Assembly: GCA_903958265.1 (NCBI GenBank)
Contig: CAJBSQ010000698.1
Span: forward strand, 1-13,522
DNA from: an uncultured Planctomycetaceae bacterium
GTDB lineage: Bacteria > Planctomycetota > Planctomycetia > Pirellulales > UBA1268
Direction: 5' to 3'
DNA: 13,522 nucleotides
Position 1 is the first letter of the stretch. Each line of letters begins with the position of its first letter. Below are positions 9,306-13,522 of this stretch, piece by piece. A model generated the notes under the pieces. That model saw nothing but the letters and a program-made list of their open reading frames with translations. It made no database searches and was not told where the DNA came from. The position numbers and the translations under genes are program-made.

Positions 9306-10319
9306 CTACGGGAGCGGAGCCGCCTCGCCGCTGGCGATCGTCGCCGTGGCCTCCCACGCGGCGGGATCGACGCTGTCGGCCATGAATCGCACGGCACCGT
9401 CGGCCATGCCGACGACCGCGCCTCCCGTGTGCCGGCTGCGGGCGGTTCGCCAGCCGTAGCCCGCGTACATCCGCGACTTGTCGGGCGTGGTCATCAGGGC
9501 GGAGAGGCAGTCGAGCGCGGCGCCATTGGGCTGGCGGGCGTGGTTGTAGAGCGTGGTGCGGTATTCGCCGTTGGCCCAGGAGAAGCCGCGGAGGTCGGTG
9601 AAGTTGTAGTAGAAGGGGCGGCCGCAGCCAGCGGCCGTGAGCGGCGTTGCAAACGTGAATCCGTAGCCAGTCGCAGGTTCGATGCCGTCCGGTGACGTGG
9701 TGGCCTTGGGACCAGCCCCGAGGATGCTCTCGGAAAAGGCGGCCGTCTTCGACAGGCCATCGCGAATGTCGCGGGGCCTCGTGCGCGAGTTGATGCCGTA
9801 CATGCCGTTGGTCTCAAACGGTGATCCGCCGTCGACGCCGCTGCCGGTGCAGCCGGCGTAGTTGGTCGGTCCGAAGAGGTCGGCCACGGCCGTGGCGATG
9901 TCGCTCGGGCAGAGAAACAGAGGAATCGTGAGCTTGACGAGCGGTTTGTTCTGCGGGGCGATGTCGCCCGGCGAGAGGCCGACGTAGAGCGGCACCGAGA
10001 GGTCGAGGCTGCGGAGCAGCTGCTCCTGTTCGTAGTAGGGGGCGAGGTGGGCGAGCACCGACCAGCGAAAGAACTGGTGGGGGAAATCAGGCCGCTCGTC
10101 CCACTGCCGCGACTCGGCACCGACGGGAAATCGGCCGCGGGCCGATTCGTGGTTGGCCGCCGCGAGGCCGATCTGCCGCAGGTTGTTGCTGCAACTCGAC
10201 CGGCGGGCCGATTCCCGCGCGGCCTGCACCGCGGGCAGCAGGAGCCCGACGAGCGTCGCGAGAATCGCCACGACCGTGAGCAGTTCGATGAGTGAGAAGC
10301 CGGACGGTCTGCGGATCAT
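9306..10319 (-). CDS. DUF1559 pseudopilin-like protein with H-x9-DG motif
   Basis: A 337-residue member of the DUF1559 family, which is strongly expanded in planctomycetes. It begins with a type IV prepilin-like signal: short basic leader MIRRPSG, then FSLIELLTVVAI with Glu at position 5 after the cleavage glycine, and a hydrophobic helix to about residue 35. The globular part has the family hallmarks SCSNNLRQIGLAAANHES, YAGCTGSGVDG, and near the C-terminus HTGGAVVGMADG, an exact H-x9-DG motif, followed by VRFMADSVD. Such proteins are probably processed by a prepilin peptidase and placed in the envelope; no individual function is established. The ATG overlaps the stop of the upstream PEP-CTERM gene (ATGA) and lacks its own Shine-Dalgarno, pointing to coupled translation. 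The 67-base gap to the convergent pseudouridine synthase gene shows no clear terminator. Confidence 0.93.
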   Translation of the reverse strand: MIRRPSGFSLIELLTVVAILATLVGLLLPAVQAARESARRSSCSNNLRQIGLAAANHESARGRFPVGAESRQWDERPDFPHQFFRWSVLAHLAPYYEQEQLLRSLDLSVPLYVGLSPGDIAPQNKPLVKLTIPLFLCPSDIATAVADLFGPTNYAGCTGSGVDGGSPFETNGMYGINSRTRPRDIRDGLSKTAAFSESILGAGPKATTSPDGIEPATGYGFTFATPLTAAGCGRPFYYNFTDLRGFSWANGEYRTTLYNHARQPNGAALDCLSALMTTPDKSRMYAGYGWRTARSRHTGGAVVGMADGAVRFMADSVDPAAWEATATIASGEAAPLP

Positions 10320-11311
10320 GCGATGCGATCGCGGCGGCCGCGGCGGGCGAGCCAGCCGACCGCCGCGAGGCCTCCGACGGCGAGCGTGACCCCGCCGGGT
10401 TCAGGGACCGCCGTGACCGTGGCGATGCCGCCGATCTGGCCGAGCCCCGAGGCATACGTGTCGAGCAGCGTGCCGTCGGTGCCGAAGCGATAGATCGATC
10501 CTGAGCCCGATGGGCTCCCCGCGAGCAGTCCGCCATCGGCGAGCAGGGCCAGGGTTCCGACCTCGAATGCGCCGCCAGCACTGGCGAACGAGGTGGTGAC
10601 GTCGGTGCCGAGATCGGTGCGGAGCACCGTGCCGGTCATGATGCTCGCCGTGTAGAGCGTTGAGCCGGAGATCACGAGGCCGGTCGGGCCGGCAAGACCG
10701 CTGGAGCCACTGGCGATCACCTCGCCCACGAAGACACCCGCCGGGTCGAACCGCTTGACCGGGCCGCTGGCGATGCTCGTGCCGAAGTTGTACGTCTGGT
10801 CACTCACGTAGAGCCTCCCGTCGGCCCCGAGGGCCAGGCCCGGACTGCTGGCGAGGCTGCCCCCCGTGGTGTAGTCACTCACTGCCACCGTGCCGCTGGT
10901 GGCATTCGAGACCTTCACGATCGGGCCGGTGTTGCCGAAGAACGGATTGCGGCCCACGAGCAGGTCGTTGCCCTGGAAGGCGAGGCTGCCGGGAAATACC
11001 TCGAAGCTGCCGAAGGCAACCACGGTCGAGAGGGTGAGCGTCGCCGGCTCGAACTTCGAGATCCGCGGGGCGAACGTCGCGCCGTCGCCGTCTTCGCCGA
11101 TATACAGATTGCCGTCAGGGCCGACCGTCAGGGCCCCCGGCTTGATCAGCGAGCCCGATCCGGAGAGCACGGTTCGGGTACCGGCGGGATCGGTGGAATC
11201 ATAGGAGATGATCTCACCAGTTGTGAAACTGGTGACGTAGACCGTATCGGCCAGCGAGACGGTGGCGGCGAGCGAGACGAGCGCGGCACAGACGACGGTG
11301 AATCGGGACAT
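10316..11311 (-). CDS. Secreted PEP-CTERM protein, beta-propeller-like
   Basis: A 331-residue exported protein. A signal peptide (MSRFTVVCAALVSLAATVSLA, then DTVYV) starts it. The body holds several repeats of the form 'G-x-DGxLYxxD/E' (VGPDGNLYIGED, LGADGRLYVSDQ, LADGGLLAG, FGTDGTLLD), resembling NHL/SMP-30-type six-bladed propeller repeats. The last 30 residues form a PEP-CTERM sorting signal: VPEPGG, a hydrophobic helix, then RRGRR. Such proteins are thought to be recognised by an exosortase, sorted and released or anchored; no exosortase gene is in the window. ATG at 11311 was chosen because GGAG lies six bases upstream; a TTG at 11332 is in frame but has no such site. It is the first gene of a pair with the DUF1559 gene. 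The ligand or function is unknown. Confidence 0.88.
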   Translation of the reverse strand: MSRFTVVCAALVSLAATVSLADTVYVTSFTTGEIISYDSTDPAGTRTVLSGSGSLIKPGALTVGPDGNLYIGEDGDGATFAPRISKFEPATLTLSTVVAFGSFEVFPGSLAFQGNDLLVGRNPFFGNTGPIVKVSNATSGTVAVSDYTTGGSLASSPGLALGADGRLYVSDQTYNFGTSIASGPVKRFDPAGVFVGEVIASGSSGLAGPTGLVISGSTLYTASIMTGTVLRTDLGTDVTTSFASAGGAFEVGTLALLADGGLLAGSPSGSGSIYRFGTDGTLLDTYASGLGQIGGIATVTAVPEPGGVTLAVGGLAAVGWLARRGRRDRIA

Positions 11312-11462
11312 CGGAATCTCCAAGGACGGCAAGACGACCGCCCGGCAGGGCGATCGGAGGCTGGGAACGCAGAGGGCTGGAAACCAGATGCCAGGAAGGG
11401 ATCCGCCGTCAGGTGGCGGGTTGGCATCGAAAAGTCCATCGTCCGAGAAGGCGGACGACGGT

Positions 11463-11507
11463 CAGCGGTTCACCAGCGGTTCCTTGAGAGATTGGGAGAG
11501 ATTGGGA
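11463..11507. repeat. Two adjacent short tandem repeats upstream of PEP-CTERM gene
   Basis: On the plus strand CAGCGGTTC occurs twice with an 11-base period (11463 and 11474), followed at 11486-11507 by just over two copies of the 10-base unit GAGAGATTGG. Both lie in the 278-base gene-free stretch between the PEP-CTERM gene and tRNA-Gln. On the minus strand the first pair reads GAACCGCTG twice, and GGAAC at 11483-11479 is followed about 17 bases later by CGTC, similar in layout to ECF sigma promoters. Nothing else was recognised in this stretch. Confidence 0.6.
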
Positions 11508-11589
11508 CGGCGGCAGCCGAGCCACTCACTCCGGACGAAAGTGTGCCGCGCCGCCGTGGAGTTCGCAAGCACCCCCGGCGGGGGCGAAG

Positions 11590-11660
11590 TTGCCCGACTA
11601 GGATTCGAACCTAGACAAAGGGAACCAAAATCCCTTGTGCTACCGTTACACCATCGGGCA
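11590..11660 (-). tRNA. tRNA-Gln (anticodon UUG)
   Basis: The minus strand folds into a full 71-base cloverleaf: acceptor TGCCCGA paired with TCGGGCA, a D-arm GTG/CAC with a TAACGGTAG loop, anticodon arm AGGGA-TTTTGGT-TCCCT placing TTG at positions 34-36, a 4-base variable loop, and T-arm CTAGG-TTCGAAT-CCTAG. The discriminator base is A and CCA is not encoded. The anticodon reads CAA (and CAG by wobble), hence glutamine; the T1-A72 end pair agrees with glutamine tRNAs. It begins 35 bases after the rex stop, same strand. A GC-rich inverted repeat (CCCCC-GGC-GGGGG, 11572-11584) follows just downstream but has no T-run. Confidence 0.95.
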
Positions 11661-11669
11661 GAGGCCTCT

Positions 11670-11675
11670 ACTATA
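11670..11675 (-). promoter_or_regulatory. Candidate -10 box for tRNA-Gln
   Basis: TATAGT (five of six to consensus) lies 9 bases before the first tRNA base, between the tRNA and the end of rex. The -35 region falls on the rex stop codon; ATGAAG with an 18-base spacer is only a three of six match. The tRNA may instead be processed from a rex transcript. Confidence 0.35.
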
Positions 11676-11695
11676 CCGGCTTCGGGCAGCGGGCT

Positions 11696-12406
11696 TCATG
11701 GCTCGGCCGGTACGCCCGGTTCGCCTGCGGCCTTGGCGAGTTTGCTGGTCACCGCGAACGAGAGCTGCTCCAGTTCGATCGCCAGATCGACGCCGACGTT
11801 CTGCACGTGCGGCGGCAGGACGAGCGTGACCGGGGCGAAGTTGACGATCCCCTCGATCCCCGCTGCCACGAGGCGGTCGGCGGCCTCCTGGGCACGCTCC
11901 GCGGGCACGACGAGCATCCCGAGGCGGATGCCCTTCTGCCGAACCGTCTCCGCCAGTTCGGCGAGTGGCTGGATGCGCACGCCCTGAATGGTCTGGCCGA
12001 CCTTCGCGGGGTCGGCGTCGAAGGCGGCCGCGATGGCGAAGTTCTGCCGCCCGAAGCCACGGTAGCCCAAGAGCGCCTGGCCGAGATTGCCCGCGCCGAC
12101 CATCGCCACGCTCCATGAATGATTCGTGCCGAGGATGTCGCGCATCGCGCGGATCAGTTCATCGCAGCGGTAGCCGACGCCGGGGTAGCCAAACTGCCCG
12201 AAGAAGCCCAAGTCTTTGCGGACCTGCGCGTCGCTGAAGCCAAGCATGGTACCGAGCTGGCTCGACGAGATGGTCTGCTGGCCGGCCGCGACGAGCCGTT
12301 GGAGCTCGCGGAGATAGAGGCTCAGCCGGCTGACCACGACCTTCGGCACGGAGGCGTCGGAGGGAAGGTCTGCGGTCTGGGGCGGCTGGGGTCGCTGATC
12401 CGTCAT
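11696..12406 (-). CDS. rex: Redox-sensing transcriptional repressor Rex
   Basis: A 236-residue DNA-binding repressor that senses the NADH/NAD+ ratio and in many bacteria controls fermentation and respiration genes. The N-terminal winged helix shows SRLSLYLRELQRL, SSSQLGTMLGFSDAQVRKDLGFFG and the wing FGYPGVGY. The Rossmann domain has VAMVGAGNLGQALLGY (dinucleotide-binding G-x-G-N-L-G), FDADPAKVG after the second strand, and the C-terminal GIEGIVNFAPVTLVLP and VGVDLAIELEQLSFAV, including the domain-swapped helix. Length is normal for Rex once the ATG at 12406 is used; the frame stays open to 12730, but the upstream part is low-similarity intergenic DNA. A Ser/Pro/Gln-rich leader of ~20 residues precedes the HTH. 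No close Shine-Dalgarno is seen. It diverges from the YTV-repeat gene. Confidence 0.95.
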   Translation of the reverse strand: MTDQRPQPPQTADLPSDASVPKVVVSRLSLYLRELQRLVAAGQQTISSSQLGTMLGFSDAQVRKDLGFFGQFGYPGVGYRCDELIRAMRDILGTNHSWSVAMVGAGNLGQALLGYRGFGRQNFAIAAAFDADPAKVGQTIQGVRIQPLAELAETVRQKGIRLGMLVVPAERAQEAADRLVAAGIEGIVNFAPVTLVLPPHVQNVGVDLAIELEQLSFAVTSKLAKAAGEPGVPAEP

Positions 12407-12446
12407 GGAAAAGACTGCCGGTGGAACTGCCGCGGGCCGCGGTGGG

Positions 12447-12475
12447 ACTGTAACGATCACGCGGGAAAGTGCCAA
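12447..12475 (-). promoter_or_regulatory. Sigma70-like promoter for rex
   Basis: TTGGCA (12475-12470, five of six) and TACAGT (12452-12447, four of six) are separated by 17 bases on the minus strand, placing the start near 12440 and a leader of ~34 bases. The leader contains CCGCGG twice (12430-12442), able to form a short GC hairpin. No full Rex operator (TTGTG, 8 bases, CACAA) was found over it. Confidence 0.4.
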
Positions 12476-12601
12476 GGAAGCAGGGCTGCCACCCTTGACC
12501 GTGACGGTTGTAACGTGCCAGTGACTCTGGAAAAACCCGGATGATTGCGAGGAGTGGTCAACCTGCGGGGAGTTTATGGCCGATCTTTGAGGTTGTGTGG
12601 A

Positions 12602-12669
12602 GATGGGCCGCCCATCCCCCACCCCAGCGTGGCGTTTCCCAGATTTTCCCCCAGTGCAGGAGGCCTCCT
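12602..12669. promoter_or_regulatory. Two palindromes upstream of YTV-repeat gene
   Basis: Within the 280-base divergent gap rex / YTV gene there is GATGGGC-C-GCCCATC (12602-12616) and the perfect 12-base palindrome AGGAGGCCTCCT (12658-12669), both within 90 bases upstream of the YTV gene ATG. They could be operator-like sites or mRNA hairpins; the second would bury an AGGAGG sequence. The likely true ribosome binding site is AGAGG at 12674-12678, eight bases before the ATG. No clear -35/-10 pair was found for this gene. Confidence 0.4.
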
Positions 12670-12686
12670 CGTCAGAGGTGGCAGAC

Positions 12687-13522
12687 ATGAGTAGGACGTG
12701 GTTCGCTTGTCTGTTGGCGATCGCCAGCATCGTGACGTCGGTCCATCGGGCCGACGCCGCGTACTGCGGTCTTGCCAGCTACCAGCACGGCGGGGCGAAG
12801 ATGACAACGGTCAGCTTCGCCAGCGCGCGTGCGTCGTGTTCGAGTTGTGATTCGTCCCCGGAACCAAGCTGTGAGGCTGCACCGTCGTGCTGTGGCACAC
12901 GGCTGGTCAAGGACGTCGTGTACGAGCAGAAGCAGTACACCTGCTACAAGACGGTCTGCGAGAAGGTCGTCGAGCAGCGGGAGATCGACTGCGTCCGCTA
13001 CGAGACGGAGAAGTCGTTCAAGGACGTCGAGTACACCGTCTGCAAGCCGGTATGGGAGACCCGTTCGCGCACCATCAACTACACCGTCTGCAAGCCGGTG
13101 TGGGAGACGGTCGTGAAGGAGATCCCCTACACGGTGATGAAGCCCTGCTACGAGACCAAGACCCGGGAAATCCGGACGACGGTCTGCAAGCCGGTCTACG
13201 AGACGGTCACCAAGGAGATCCCCTACACCGTCTGCAAGCCGGTCTACGAGACCCGCGAGCAGTGCTATACGGTGATGAAGCCCTGCTACGAGACCAAGAC
13301 CCGGGAAATCCGGACCACGGTCTGCAAGCCGGTCTACGAGACGATGACCAAGGAGATCCCCTACACGGTCTGCAAGCCCGTGTACGAGACCCGCGAGCAG
13401 AGCTACACGGTCTGCAAGCCGGTCTACGAGACGATGACCAAGGAGATCCCCTACACCGTCTGCAAGCCGGTGTACGAGACCCGCGAGCAGTGCTACACGG
13501 TGACGAAGCCGGTGTACGAGAC
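12687..13522 (+). CDS. YTV-repeat Cys-rich secreted cell-wall-type protein (partial)
   Basis: Translated by hand from ATG 12687; 278 codons are open to the window edge, so the C-terminus is missing. A signal peptide (MSRTWFACLLAIASIVTSVH, cleavage probably after ADA at residue 24) precedes a Cys-rich segment (CSSC, SCC) and then, from residue 116, repeats built on YTVCKPVYET. About 21 cysteines lie in the visible mature part, a very high share. YTV-motif proteins have been reported among cell-wall proteins of the planctomycete Rhodopirellula baltica, so a structural, disulfide-linked wall role is likely by family and composition; it is not shown here. The AGAGG ribosome site eight bases upstream supports the start. 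The gene is divergent from rex. An overlapping +1-frame open stretch (12829-13116) is a shadow caused by the repeats. Confidence 0.88.
   Translation, partial: MSRTWFACLLAIASIVTSVHRADAAYCGLASYQHGGAKMTTVSFASARASCSSCDSSPEPSCEAAPSCCGTRLVKDVVYEQKQYTCYKTVCEKVVEQREIDCVRYETEKSFKDVEYTVCKPVWETRSRTINYTVCKPVWETVVKEIPYTVMKPCYETKTREIRTTVCKPVYETVTKEIPYTVCKPVYETREQCYTVMKPCYETKTREIRTTVCKPVYETMTKEIPYTVCKPVYETREQSYTVCKPVYETMTKEIPYTVCKPVYETREQCYTVTKPVYE
13035..13522 (+). repeat. In-frame tandem repeat array coding YTV units
   Basis: The array is made of modules of 48 and 42 bases (16 and 14 codons), each beginning ACC/ACG-GTC/GTG. Order from 13035: two TVCKPVWET modules (48 each), then A (TVMKPCYETKTREIRT, 13131-13178), B (TVCKPVYETVTKEIPY, 13179-13226), C (TVCKPVYETREQCY, 13227-13268), then A (13269), B (13317), C (13365), B (13407), C (13455-13496) and a partial unit to the edge. 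The two A-B-C copies are 138 bases long and differ at 8 positions by my count (about 94% identical), suggesting recent duplication or gene conversion. Confidence 0.92.

Noticed and set aside
11572..11584. CCCCC-GGC-GGGGG hairpin after tRNA-Gln as terminator
   Set aside because: Three-base loop and no T-run; could be chance in GC-rich DNA, kept only as a note in the tRNA entry.
11262..11987. Plus-strand open frame across the tRNA and rex end
   Set aside because: Runs through the tRNA-Gln gene and antisense to rex; no motif or ribosome site.
12407..12686. Possible Rex operator controlling rex and the YTV gene
   Set aside because: Only one TTGTG half-site was found; the matching CACAA at the required distance is missing.
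12574..12807. Minus-strand 77-codon frame over the YTV gene start
   Set aside because: Opposes the signal peptide of the YTV protein and shows no conserved features.
13035..13522. Regular repeats resembling a CRISPR or satellite array
   Set aside because: Units are all multiples of three, stay in one open frame and encode YTV modules with no unique spacers.

Overview
The window looks like a chromosomal segment of a high-GC planctomycete, probably of the Pirellulales type. That placement is inferred from three lineage hallmarks found together: a DUF1559 pseudopilin ending in an H-x9-DG motif, a PEP-CTERM protein, and a secreted protein built of YTV repeats, which are known from the protein cell wall of Rhodopirellula. 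No mobile element, CRISPR array, phage gene or rRNA is visible.

Layout. From 1 to 8079 the minus strand carries a tightly packed housekeeping block, transcribed purA > uppS > cdsA > (157-base gap) > phoH > pgpH > ybeY > CNNM/CorC-type protein (cut by the window start). Most junctions overlap by 4 bases or are separated by only a few bases. The front half makes AMP precursors, undecaprenyl diphosphate and CDP-diacylglycerol. The back half combines the PhoH/YbeY/CorC set, known from E. coli ybeZYX as an RNA/ribosome maintenance cluster, with the c-di-AMP phosphodiesterase PgpH, which sits between phoH and ybeY as in Firmicutes. A good sigma70-like promoter precedes purA and faces a divergent gene for an RluA-type pseudouridine synthase (8207-9238, plus strand).

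From 9306 to 11311 a two-gene minus-strand unit encodes a secreted PEP-CTERM beta-propeller-like protein followed, with a 4-base ATGA overlap, by a DUF1559 pseudopilin. Next, reading rightward, come a non-coding stretch with short tandem repeats, a tRNA-Gln(UUG) gene, and the NADH-sensing repressor gene rex, all read leftward. Divergent from rex starts a Cys-rich YTV-repeat protein gene that runs off the right edge. Its repeats are near-identical at the DNA level.

Most of the window is ordinary housekeeping DNA. The parts most worth a second look are the Cys-rich YTV repeat gene next to rex, the overlapping PEP-CTERM/DUF1559 pair, and several substitutions at signature residues in housekeeping enzymes (CdsA, PurA, YbeY).
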